A stretch of DNA of 52,670 nt from Nemertoderma westbladi (taxonomy: Eukaryota; Xenacoelomorpha; Nemertodermatida; Nemertodermatidae), in contig JAUCBJ010006512.1 in assembly GCA_032718475.1 (NCBI GenBank), forward strand, positions 1-52,670, in the 5' to 3' direction. The translations under genes were made by a program, and so were the position numbers. Below, one piece after another: positions 21,601-34,500 of this stretch. The notes below the pieces were generated by a model. That model had not been told where the DNA came from and did no database searches. It was given only the letters and a program-made list of their open reading frames with translations. The stretch's first letter is position 1, and each line of letters opens with the position of its first letter.

Positions 21601-24600
21601 AGAATGTTCTCGTAACCCCAATTACCAACCCAATAATGTCCCTGTCCCAGAATGTTCTCGTAACCCCAATTACCAACACAATAATGTCCCTGTCCCAAAA
21701 TGTTCTAGTAACCCCAAATACCAACCCAGTAATGTCCCTGTCCTAGAATGTTCTCGTAACCCCAATTACCAACCCAATAATGTCCCTGTCCCAGAATGTT
21801 CTCGTAACCCCAATTACCAACACAATAATGTCCCTGTCCCAATGTTCTCGTAACCCCAATTACCAACCCAATAATGTTCCTGTCCTAGATTGTTCTCGTA
21901 ACGTAAATTATCAACCCAATAATGTCCCTGTCCTAGAATGTTCTCGTAACCCAAATTACCAACCCAATAATGTCCCTGTCCCAATGTTCTCGTAACCCCA
22001 ATTACCAACCCAATAATGTCCCTGTCCTAGAATGTTCTCGTAACCCCAATTACCAACCCAATAATGTTCCTGTCCTAGATTGTTCTCGTAACGTAAATTA
22101 TCAACCCAATAATGTCCCTGTCCTAGAATGTTCTCGTAACCCAAATTACCAACCCAATAATGTCCCTGTCCCAATGTTCTCGTAACCCCAATTACTAACC
22201 CAATAATGTCCCTGTCCTAGAATGTTCTCGTATCTCAAATTACCAACCCAATAATGTCCCTGTCCCAGAATTTTCTCGTGACCCCAATTACCAACCCAAT
22301 AATGTCCCTGTCCTAGAATGTTCTCGTAACCCCAATTACCAACCCAATAATGTCCCTGTCCCAGAATGTTCTCGTAACCCCAATTACCAACCCAATAATG
22401 TCCCTGTCCCAATGTTCTCGTAACCCCAATTACCAACCCAATAATGTCCATGTCCTAGAATGTTCTCGTAACGCAAATTATCAACCCAATAATGTCCCTG
22501 TCCTAGAATGTTCTCGTATCTCAAATTACCAACCCAATAATGTCCCTGTCCTAGAATTTTCTCGTATCCAAATTATCATCCCAATAATGTCCCTGTCCTA
22601 GAATGTTCTCGTATCTCAAATTATCAACCTAATAATGTCCCTGTCCTAGAATGTTCTCGTATCTCAAATTACCAACCCAATAATGTCCCTGTCCCAAAAT
22701 GTTCTAGTAACCCCAAATACCAACCCAATAATGTCCCTGTCCCAAAATGTTCTAGTAACCCCAAATACCAACCCAATAATGCCCCTGTCCCAAAATGTTC
22801 TAGTAACCCCAAATACCAACCCAATAATGTCCCTGTCCTAGAATGTTCTCGTAACCCAAATTATCAACCCAATAATGTTCCTGTCCCAGAATGTTCTCGT
22901 AACCCCAAATACCAACCCAATAATTTCCCTGTCCCAAAATGTTCTCGTAACCCAAAATACCAACCCAATAATGTCCCTGTCCTAGAATGTTCTCGTAACC
23001 CCAATTACCAACCCAATAATGTCCCTGTCCCAGAATGTTCTCGTAACCCCAATTACCAACACAATAATGTCCCTGTCCTAGAATGTTCTCGTAACCCCAA
23101 ATACCAACCCAATAATGTCCCTGTCCCAAAATGTTCTAGTAACCCCAAATACCAACCCAATAATGCCCCTGTCCCAAAATGTTCTAGTAACCCCAAATAC
23201 CAACCCAATAATGTCCCTGTCCTAGAATGTTCTCGTAACCCCAATTACCAACCCAATAATGTCCCTGTCCCAGAATGTTCTCGTAACCCAAATTATCAAC
23301 CCAATAATGTTCCTGTCCTAGAATGTTCTCGTAACCCCAAATACCAACCCAATAATGTCCCTGTCCCAAAATGTTCTCGTAACCCCAAATACCAACCCAA
23401 TAATGTCCCTGTCCTAGAATGTTCTCGTAACCCCAATTACCAACCCAATAATGTCCCTGTCCCAGAATGTTCTCGTAACCCCAATTACCAACACAATAAT
23501 GTCCCTGTCCTAGAATGTTCTCGTAACCCCAAATTCCAACCCAATAATGTCCCTGTCCCAAAATGTTCTAGTAACCCCAAATACCAACCCAATAATGTCC
23601 CTGTCCTAGAATGTTCTCGTAACCCCAATTACCAACCCAATAATGTCCCTGTCCCAGAATGTTCTCGTAACCCCAATTACCAACACAATAATGTCCCTGT
23701 CCCAATGTTCTCGTAACCCCAATTACCAACCCAATAATGTTCCTGTCCTAGATTGTTCTCGTAACGTAAATTATCAACCCAATAATGTCCCTGTCCTAGA
23801 ATGTTCTCGTAACCCAAATTACCAACCCAATAATGTCCCTGCCCCAATGTTCTCGTAACCCCAATTACCAACCCAATAATGTCCCTGTCCTAGAATGTTC
23901 TCGTAACCCCAATTACCAACCCAATAATGTTCCTGTCCTAGATTGTTCTCGTAACGTAAATTATCAACCCAATAATGTCCCTGTCCTAGAATGTTCTCGT
24001 AACCCAAATTACCAACCCAATAATGTCCCTGTCCCAATGTTCTCGTAACCCCAATTACTAACCCAATAATGTCCCTGTCCCAGAATGTTCTCGTAACCCC
24101 AATTACCAACCCAATAATGTCCCTGTCCTAGAATTTTCTCGTATCTCAAACTATCAACCCAATAATGTCCCTGTCCTAGAATGTTCTCGTATCTCAAACT
24201 ATCAACCCAATAATGTCCCTGTCCTAGAATGTTCTCGTATCTCAAATTATCAACCCAATAATGTCCCTGTCCCAGAATGTTCTCGTAACCCCAATTACCA
24301 ACACAATAATGTCCCTGTCCTAGAATGTTCTCGTAACCCCAAATACCAACCCAATAATGTCCCTGTCCCAAAATGTTCTAGTAACCCCAAATACCAACCC
24401 AATAATGCCCCTGTCCCAAAATGTTCTAGTAACCCCAAATACCAACCCAATAATGTCCCTGTCCTAGAATGTTCTCGTAACCCCAATTACCAACCCAATA
24501 ATGTCCCTGTCCCAGAATGTTCTCGTAACCCAAATTATCAACCCAATAATGTTCCTGTCCTAGAATGTTCTCGTAACCCCAAATACCAACCCAATAATGT

Positions 24601-27600
24601 CCCTGTCCCAAAATGTTCTCGTAACCCCAAATACCAACCCAATAATGTCCCTGTCCTAGAATGTTCTCGTAACCCCAATTACCAACCCAATAATGTCCCT
24701 GTCCCAGAATGTTCTCGTAACCCCAATTACCAACACAATAATGTCCCTGTCCTAGAATGTTCTCGTAACCCCAAATTCCAACCCAATAATGTCCCTGTCC
24801 CAAAATGTTCTAGTAACCCCAAATACCAACCCAATAATGTCCCTGTCCTAGAATGTTCTCGTAACCCCAATTACCAACCCAATAATGTCCCTGTCCCAGA
24901 ATGTTCTCGTAACCCCAATTACCAACACAATAATGTCCCTGTCCCAATGTTCTCGTAACCCCAATTACCAACCCAATAATGTTCCTGTCCTAGATTGTTC
25001 TCGTAACGTAAATTATCAACCCAATAATGTCCCTGTCCTAGAATGTTCTCGTAACCCAAATTACCAACCCAATAATGTCCCTGCCCCAATGTTCTCGTAA
25101 CCCCAATTACCAACCCAATAATGTCCCTGTCCTAGAATGTTCTCGTAACCCCAATTACCAACCCAATAATGTTCCTGTCCTAGATTGTTCTCGTAACGTA
25201 AATTATCAACCCAATAATGTCCCTGTCCTAGAATGTTCTCGTAACCCAAATTACCAACCCAATAATGTCCCTGTCCCAATGTTCTCGTAACCCCAATTAC
25301 TAACCCAATAATGTCCCTGTCCCAGAATGTTCTCGTAACCCCAATTACCAACCCAATAATGTCCCTGTCCTAGAATTTTCTCGTATCTCAAACTATCAAC
25401 CCAATAATGTCCCTGTCCTAGAATGTTCTCGTATCTCAAATTATCAACCCAATAATGTCCCTGTCCTAGAATGTTCTCGTAACCCAAATTACCAACCCAA
25501 TAATGTCCCTGTCCTAGAATGTTCTCGTATCTCAAATTACCAACCCAATAATGTCCCTGTCCCAGAATGTTCTCGTGACCCCAATTACCAACCCAATAAT
25601 GTCCCTGTCCTAGAATGTTCTCGTAACCCCAATTACCAACCCAATAATGTCCCTGTCCCAGAATGTTCTCGTAACCCCAATTACCAACCCAATAATGTCC
25701 CTGTCCCAATGTTCTCGTAACCCCAATTACCAACCCAATAATGTCCCTGTCCTAGAATGTTCTCGTAACGCAAATTATCAACCCAATAATGTCCCTGTCC
25801 TAGAATGTTCTCGTATCTCAAATTACCAACCCAATAATGTCCCTGTCCTAGAATTTTCTCGTATCCAAATTATCATCCCAATAATGTCCCTGTCCTAGAT
25901 TGTTCTCGTATCTCAAATTACCAACCCAATAATGTCCCTGTCCCAAAATGTTCTAGTAACCCCAAATACCAACCCAATAATGTCCCTGTCCCAAAATGTT
26001 CTAGTAACCCCAAATACCAACCCAATAATGCCCCTGTCCCAAAATGTTCTAGTAACCCCAAATACCAACCCAATAATGTCCCTGTCCTAGAATGTTATCG
26101 TAACCCAAATTATCAACCCAATAATGTTCCTGTCCCAGAATGTTCTCGTAACCCCAAATACCAACCCAATAATTTCCCTGTCCCAAAATGTTCTCGTAAC
26201 CCCAAATACCAACCCAATAATGTCCCTGTCCTAGAATGTTCTCGTAACCCCAATTACCAACCCAATAATGTCCCTGTCCTAGAATGTTCTCGTAACCCCA
26301 ATTACCAACACAATAATGTCCCTGTCCTAGAATGTTCTCGTAACCCCAAATACCAACCCAATAATGTCCCTGTCCCAAAATGTTCTAGTAACCCCAAATA
26401 CCAACCCAATAATGTCCCTGTCCTAGAATGTTCTCGTAACCCCAATTACCAACCCAATAATGTCCCTGTCCCAGAATGTTCTCGTAACCCCAATTACCAA
26501 CACAACAATGTCCCTGTCCCAATGTTCTCGTAACCCCAATTACCAACCCAATAATGTTCCTGTCCTAGATTGTTCTCGTAACGTAAATTATCAACCCAAT
26601 AATGTCCCTGTCCTAGAATGTTCTCGTAACCCAAATTACCAACCCAATAATGTCCCTGTCCCAATGTTCTCGTAACCCCAATTACCAACCCAATAATGTC
26701 CCTTTCCTAGAATGTTCTCGTAACCCCAATTACCAACCCAATAATGTTCCTGTCCTAGATTGTTCTCGTAACGTAAATTATCAACCCAATAATGTCCCTG
26801 TCCTAGAATGTTCTCGTAACCCAAATTACCAACCCAATAATGTCCCTGTCCCAATGTTCTCGTAACCCCAATTACCAACCCAATAATGTCCCTGTCCTAG
26901 AATGTTCTCGTAACCCAAATTACCAACCCAATAATGTCCCTGTCCTAGAATGTTCTCGTAACCCCAATTACCAACCCAATAATGTCCCTGTCTCAATGTT
27001 CTCGTAACCCCAATTACCAACCCAATAATGTCCCTGTCCCAATGTTCTCGTAACCCCAATTACTAACCCAATAATGTCCCTGTCCCAGAATGTTCTCGTA
27101 TCTCAAATTACCAACCCAATGATGTCCCTGTCCTAGAATTTTCTCGTATCCAAATTATCATCCCAATAATGTCCCTGTCCTAGAATGTTCTCGTATCTCA
27201 AATTATCAACCTAATAATGTCCCTGTCCTAGAATGTTCTCGTATCTCAAATTACCAACCCAATAATGTCCCTGTCCCAAAATGTTCTAGTAACCCCAAAT
27301 ACCAACCCAATAATGTCCCTGTCCCAAAATGTTCTAGTAACCCCAAATACCAACCCAATAATGCCCCTGTCCCAAAATGTTCTAGTAACCCCAAATACCA
27401 ACCCAATAATGTCCCTGTCCTAGAATGTTCTCGTAACCCAAATTATCAACCCAATAATGTTCCTGTCCTAGAATGTTCTCGTAACCCCAAATACCAACCC
27501 AATAATGTCCCTGTCCCAAAATGTTCTCGTAACCCCAAATACCAACCCAATAATGTCCCTGTCCTAGAATGTTCTCGTAACCCCAATTACCAACCCAATA

Positions 27601-29649
27601 ATGTCCCTGTCCCAGAATGTTCTCGTAACCCCAATTACCAACACAATAATGTCCCTGTCCTAGAATGTTCTCGTAACCCCAAATACCAACCCAATAATGT
27701 CCCTGTCCCAAAATGTTCTAGTAACCCCAAATACCAACCCAATAATGTCCCTGTCCTAGAATGTTCTCGTAACCCCAATTACCAACCCAATAATGTCCCT
27801 GTCCCAGAATGTTCTCGTAACCCCAAATACCAACCCAATAATGTCCCTGTCCTAGAATGTTCTCGTAACCCCAATTACCAACACAATAATGTCCCTGTCC
27901 CAATGTTCTCGTAACCCCAATTACCAACACAATAATGTCCCTGTCCCAGAATGTTCTCGTAACCCCAAATACCAACACAATAATGTCCCTGTCCTAGAAT
28001 GTTCTCGTAACCCCAATTACCAACACAATAATGTCCCTGTCCCAATGTTCTCGTAACACCAATTACCAACCCAATAATGCTCCTGTCCTAGATTGTTCTC
28101 GTAACGTAAATTATCAACCCAATAATGTCCCTGTCCTAGAATGTTCTCGTAACCCAAATTACCAACCCAATAATGTCCCTGTCCCAATGTTCTCGTAACC
28201 CCAATTACCAACCCAATAATGTCCCTGTCCTAGAATGTTCTCGTAACCCCAAATACCAACCCAATAATGTCCCTGTCCCAAAATGTTCTAGTAACCCCAA
28301 ATACCAACCCAATAATGTCCCTGTCCTAGAATGTTCTCGTAACCCCAATTACCAACCCAATAATGTCCCTGTCCCAGAATGTTCTCGTAACCCCAAATAC
28401 CAACCCAATAATGTCCCTGTCCTAGAATGTTCTCGTAACCCCAATTACCAACACAATAATGTCCCTGTCCCAATGTTCTCGTAACCCCAAATACCAACCC
28501 AATAATGTCCCTGTCCTAGAATGTTCTCGTAACCCCAAATACCAACCCAATAATGTCCCTGTCCTAGAATGTTCTCGTAACCCCAAATACCAACCCAATA
28601 ATGTCCCTGTCCCAATGTTCTCGTAACCCCAATTACCAACCCAATAATGTCCCTGTCCTAGAATGTTCTCGTAACGCAAATTATCAACCCAATAATGTCC
28701 CTGTCCCAGAATGTTCTCGTAAACCCAATTACCAACCCAATAATGCCCCTGTTCTAGAATGTTTTCGTAACCCCAATTACCAACACAATAATGTCCCTGT
28801 CCTAGAATGTTCTCGTAACCCCAATTACCAACCCAATAATGTCCCTGTCCCAGAATGTTCTCGTAACCCCAATTACCAACCCAATAATGTCCCTGTCCCA
28901 GAATGTTCTCGTAACCCCAATTACCAACCCAATAATGTCCCTGTCCCAGAATGTTCTCGTAAACCCAATTACCAACCCAATAATGTCCCTGTCCTAATGT
29001 TCTCGTAACCCAAATTACCAACCCAATAATGTCCCTGTCCTAGATTGTTCTCGTAAGCCCAATTACCAACCCAATAATGTCCCTGTCCTAGAATGTTCTC
29101 GTATCTCAAATTCCAACCCAATAATGCCCCTGTCCTAGAATGTTCTCGTATCTCAAATTACCAACCCAATAATGTCCCTGTCCTAGAATGTTCTCGTAAC
29201 CCCAATTACCAATCCAATAATGTCCCTGTCCCAGAATGTTCTCGTAACCCCAATTACCAACCCAATAATGTCCCTGTCCCAATGTTCTCGTAACCCCAAT
29301 TACCAACCCAATAATGTCCCTGTCCTAGAATGTTCTCGTAACGCAAATTATCAACCCAATAATGTCCCTGTCCCAGAATGTTCTCGTAACCCCAATTACC
29401 AACCCAATAATGTCCCTGTCCTAGAATGTTCTCGTAACGCAAATTACCAACCCAATAATGTCCCGGTCCCAGAATCTTCTCCTAACCCCAATTACCAACC
29501 CAATAATGTCCCTGTCCCAGAATGTTCTCGTAACCCTAATTACCAACCCAATAATGTCCCTGTCCCAGAATGTTCTCGTAACCCCAATTACCAACCCAAT
29601 AATGTCCCTGTCCCAATGTTCTCGTAACCCCAATTACCAACCCAATAAT
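18687..29649. repeat. 48-bp satellite, left block (about 228 monomers)
   Basis: Head-to-tail 48-bp monomers of the type seen at 20571-20618; core words are CCAACCCAATAATGTCCCTG and GAATGTTCTCGTAACCCC. Recurring variants are ATCTCAAATTA in place of ACCCCAATTA, CCTAG against CCCAG, CAAATACC, and short 46-bp monomers that lack two bases (CCCAATGTTC). Variants recur with fixed spacing: 432, 768 and 1200 bp (9, 16, 25 monomers) on the left, and a 1242-bp higher-order unit repeated at 23053-25350 (for example 23184 and 24426). The block ends at the 5-base target duplication of the BEL element and resumes at 43308. Frames open on both strands are by-products of a 48-bp unit divisible by three. Confidence 0.97.
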
Positions 29650-30403
29650 TATCACGGCGACTACCTCATACAGTCATATGCCAGTACTGCAGTACGCAGA
29701 TATGGCAGTAGTATGGAGGAAGCCGTTTAGAAAGTTTCAATATAAAAAAACGCCGAAAGGGACGAACCGCAATCTTATATATAAAATACTTTCTTGGTCC
29801 CCGAGCCAGACCAGTCAGTCGTTATGCTGGGCCCTTCTGTCAGGTATGTTCTCTTTTTAATAAGAGAATTGACACTGTCTATCTAATTAATTACCTTACT
29901 ATAAAATGTGTATAAAATGTGCTCTGCATATGCCAACCCAACCCAAAGTCCACCCCGATTGGCCCACCCAAAGTCAGAAAGTCGCCCAAATACAGAAATG
30001 TCCACCCTGATTAGCCCACCCAAACAGCCAAAGTCTGAAAGTTGTAAGAGATAAATAATGAATAACGTGAATAGCGTACGCTCCAGGCAGCCAGGACGGT
30101 AGAAAGGTGCCAGGATCCGAGGCTGGACAGGTTTATCCGATTATATGAGTAATCTGGTCGTTAGATAGTTCGGTAGTTAATCGTAAAATCTCCATAAAAA
30201 TCAGAACATTCACCAGCACTAACTCTGACTATGATTAAGACAAGCTGACAAGGTCTGTACCGCTGTACCGGTAACAGTATGCAGTATGTTCCGCAGTTAC
30301 TGATTCCAAGCCTGTACAGTGCCAGCTGTCCTGTCTCTTTTTTGTGCTTACATTTTTGAGGCCTCAGAAACCAGCTAGTCCCAACCGCCGGGCGTACGCA
30401 ATA
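29650..30403 (-). repeat. BEL/Pao 3' LTR (754 bp)
   Basis: Read on the minus strand it starts TATTGCGTACGCCCGG and ends CGCCGTGATA. It matches the other LTR (39701-39741 joined to 42590-43307) with, by eye, only a three-base length difference near 29705 and one substitution near 29752. Such near-identity marks a recent insertion. A TATA-like run (TTATATATAAAATA) lies near 29775. Confidence 0.9.
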
Positions 30404-30425
30404 CCGCTCTCCTAATTTTTTCATA
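30404..30425 (-). other. Polypurine tract of the BEL/Pao element
   Basis: Directly upstream of the 3' LTR on the minus strand is GAAAAAATTAGGAGAGCGG, nearly all purine. This is where plus-strand DNA synthesis of an LTR element is primed. Its exact abutment on the LTR supports the LTR boundary. Confidence 0.75.
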
Positions 30426-31559
30426 TAATATAACAAATTAGCACAAATAGTACGCCCATTTGCCTCTAAAACTAAAAAACCTTCATGGGCAATAAATCAA
30501 TAAACTAAATAATATTACACTTTAATCGTATTAGAGTTTGTATAGTGTATATATAGAGTACATCCAATATACCTCCAATGAGGTGAGAGAAAATAAAACG
30601 TACAGTAGGACTCGATCATTGACCGCGGACCTGAGCATTATTGGTCGCAAAAGAGTTCTGCAGTTATCGCAATATCAATGAGCTGGTTTAGAGGACTAAA
30701 TAATCAATCGTTGGAGAACCAGTGATGCAGAAATCGAAAGACGAGCACCAAAGTCGAGCCGCAGTCATTAGAGAACCCTGATCAAATCTATTATCTAAAT
30801 AATATTTTTTGTAACTGATAGCGATAATATTCGCCATTGTGATATCTTCTGCTTGTCATATTAATCGGTAGATGAGCGTCTCTGGTAGATAATTCAGTAT
30901 TTACCGCTCATATTATAATTAATTTTTCTTCATTCCGTTTATGAAAACCTTTGCTGGGTTTATTTCCATAAGTGATGATACAATGTCAATAGGTGTTAAA
31001 ATCATCAGGACTACTTCGAATTTGGCACAGCCTCGGAGATGATAATATTTTTCGTACCCAGGATATTATGTAATCCATAATCCTTCCAAATCACCCCCCA
31101 CAACCCGACCAACTGCATCCCACATCCCATATAATGCAAACCAAACCGCACCCCACATCCCATATAATACAAACCTAACCCTAGAGCTCATTTTCCTTTT
31201 CGAGTGGGTTTTTTTATTTATTTTTTTATTATTGTACTTTCGGTTTATAAAATTACGAAAACCGAATGAAAAATATTGCCCGAGGACAAAAAAAGTGTTT
31301 TTTGGGAGTTCTGAGCATATTTTTAATTTAATTAATATACTTTATTCATTCTCAAAAATAAATTTTATTTCAGAACTCAAAATAATGCGGCATTTATAAT
31401 GAATGGTGAGAATATGTTAGTAAGTTAATATTAATATTTTGTTTACTTATACATAAGCAAAGTTGGGCCTACATAGTATTGTTATACGATACCGTAGTAC
31501 ATTATAAAACAGAATCACATAATACAAGTCACATAATGGGGATTATTAAGTGTTTATAT
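30426..31559 (-). other. 3' non-coding part of the BEL/Pao internal region
   Basis: About 1.1 kb between the integrase stop and the polypurine tract with no substantial open frame and no envelope-like gene. It contains ordinary AT-rich sequence and two copies of a CCCACATCCCATATAAT phrase near 31120 and 31150. Confidence 0.6.
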
Positions 31560-34500
31560 TTACATTGGATTACCGCTCTCATGCACATTTACGTTCTGTG
31601 GTGTGTTGTGCAACGCCATTTCTGAGTCTTGTTCTAGGAGGCAGAGTTTGCGAATAGGACGTTCTAGAACCTGACCAGAGGGTACCTTTAATAAAACACT
31701 TCGCACAAGTCCATCTTTGCCGATTTTTGGCTCAATAACCTGAGCAATTTTCCAATTTTTGCGAGATATCAGTGGTTCATGAATCAAAACTAAATCTCCA
31801 GTTTTAACATTCTCTACTCTGCTGAACCATTTTGTACGCAGTTGTTGACTGGGTAGATAATACTGCAGCCAAATCCGCCAGAATGTATTTGTTAAAAGTT
31901 GCAAAGTTTTCCACATGCGTTTTGAGTTGATGTCTCCATCGTCAATCTTGCTGATAGGTACCATTGTGGCGCTCTTTGTATACAAAAAATGTGCCGGTGT
32001 AAGTGCTTCCACACATTCAGGTGAGTGTGACATCTTTGTTAAAGGTCTCGAGTTTAATACACACTCAACTTCACAGAACAATGTCCGCATAGCCTCATCA
32101 TCGAGGTATGTGTAGTTTAATTCAGCAGGCAATATCTTATATAAGGATCTCTTGACACTTTGGACTAATCGCTCATAAGTGCCACCATACCATGGTGAAT
32201 ATGGTGGTGTGAAGTCCCAGTCTATAAATTGGATCTGATAGTCCTTCAATGTTTCTTCGACTAAAACTTTATTCCAACCTTCAATTGACTTAGATATCTC
32301 TTTGTTAGATGCAACAAAGTTGCCACCATTATCAGACGTTATAGATTTTGGTGTACCTCGTCTGGTGATGAATCGCCGTAAAGCCAGTAAGAAAGAGTCC
32401 ATATTAGAGTGAAACATTAGATCGATATGAATGGCACGAGTTGTCATACAGACCATTAAAATGCCCCATCGTTTGATTATTGATCTCGCACGTTTGACCT
32501 CAATTGGTCCGAACATATCAATCCCACAATTTGTGAATGCAGGTTCAAAAATGGCAAAACGGGTTTCTGGTAAATCTGCCATCTGTTGTTGCATGAGTGG
32601 TGCATTAAAGCGTTGACATGGTAAGCAAAATTTCATGACATTTTGTAATGTTCTCCAGGGGTAGATGAGGTAATAATGTTGTCGTAAATGAGCTAATATG
32701 TGATCTCGCCCTGCATGGTTAAGATCCAGGTGGGTATCATAGATCAACTGTTGCAATAACAATGGCTCTCTGATGAGTATTGGATGAATTGTGTTTTGTG
32801 ATACTGGAGCAAATGTTAAGCGAGTTTTAACTTTAACAAGTCCATCTATCATGGTGGTATTGTATTTAGATGGTTTGATTGGTTTATCATGTTGGTGTTG
32901 GGAATATAGATTCTCATCAGACAGCACTTGAGAGAGACGCAAACGTTGTTTGAGAGTCACTGAACGTTCTTCTGCAGTAATTGGTTGCAGAAAATGTTCT
33001 GGGATTGTGGTCACATCCTGGGCTTTCTTCCAACATTTCCAATGTGTGTATCTCTTAATTCGACATAGCTCATCTATTGTTTCTCGTAGAGACTTATTGT
33101 TCCTCAAAACATCTTCAAGCCAAGGACTCAAACCCCTAGAGATATCTGGAAAATTTGCATCTGTCGGTTGCTTCTGGTATTGTTCATTGACTACTGCAAC
33201 CACCTCAGTTAATCCTTGCTCTTTATAGGACTGATTAACACTATATTTATTATCTTTAATTAAAAGTTTTGATCGTTTTGGTTGTGGTTTAGATGGTATG
33301 GTCTCCGCTCTCGCAGGGAGCTGTAGATCCTGAAGAGGTTCAGGCCAATACTCTGCTGTCTTAGAAAGAAAGTCAGGGCCATTCTACCATACCCTGTTGT
33401 TGATTATCTCATCAGCATAAGCTCCACGTGATGTGAGATCTGCAGGATTGTTGACACCTGGTACATGAAACCACTGCTCTACTTGGGTGAATTTTAAAAT
33501 ATGATTCACTCGATTGGTAACATAAACACATAGTTTATGTTTTTGATTATGTAGGTATTGAATTACAAGTGATGCATCTGTCCAATAGAATAAGTGCAAT
33601 TGTATAGTGAGTTCCTTAGAGATCATTCTAGACAGGTCTACACCCATAACTGCAGACTGCAATTCTGCGCGTGGTGTCATTAGTCCCTTGGTTGGCATCA
33701 CACGGGATTTCGATGCCGCAAATGCAACCTGTATATTAGAAGGGGATGCTTCGAATCGCAAATAAGCCACTGCTCCCATGCCCTTTGAACTTGCATCAGA
33801 AAATATATGCAGTTCCAAAATGTCATGCTTTCGGAGTCCTTTGAAATATGTTCGCTAAATACGTAGTTGTTCAATATTCCTGAGATCATTTTCCCATCGT
33901 CGCCAATCTTTTTGGAGTTGAATAGGTAGTGGATCATCCCAGTCAAGGTCTTCTTGCCACATTTCTTTTATCAATAATTTTGGCAATAATATTACAGGGT
34001 TGAGAAATCCTAATGGATCGAAGACTCCAGCAAGTTTTGACAAACATTTACGTTTTGTAGATGAGATCTTCTGTATGTCAATCTTCACCTTAAAGTAGAA
34101 CTCATCTTCCAAGGTTGCCCATCTCATCCCTAAGATTTTAGTGACAGGTAAGGGATCAGAGTCCAGATCAATATCTGGATTTGCACGTTGATCGGCAGGG
34201 AATGATTCAAGAAACTCTTTGCTATTGCTGGCAAATTTGATTAAGTTGAAACCACCCTTCTTCAAGCAACTTTGAACTCCATGGGCAACATCAATGGCCG
34301 TTGTTTGGTCTTGTTCAGAATCAGCAACATCATCCATATAGATGTTGGTTTGAATAGTTTCAATAACTGCAGAATCAAATTGATATTTATTATCTTCAGC
34401 AGTGCTATATATAATACTTTCACAGTTACTTGGTGAAGATATTACACCAAAAGGTTGAGTTGTCATCCAATATTGAGTGGGTTCTCCTTCTAGAGATTCG

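Noticed and set aside
18687-29649. CRISPR-like regular repeats
   Set aside because: Monomers are directly joined with no unique spacers, and the context is an animal genome.
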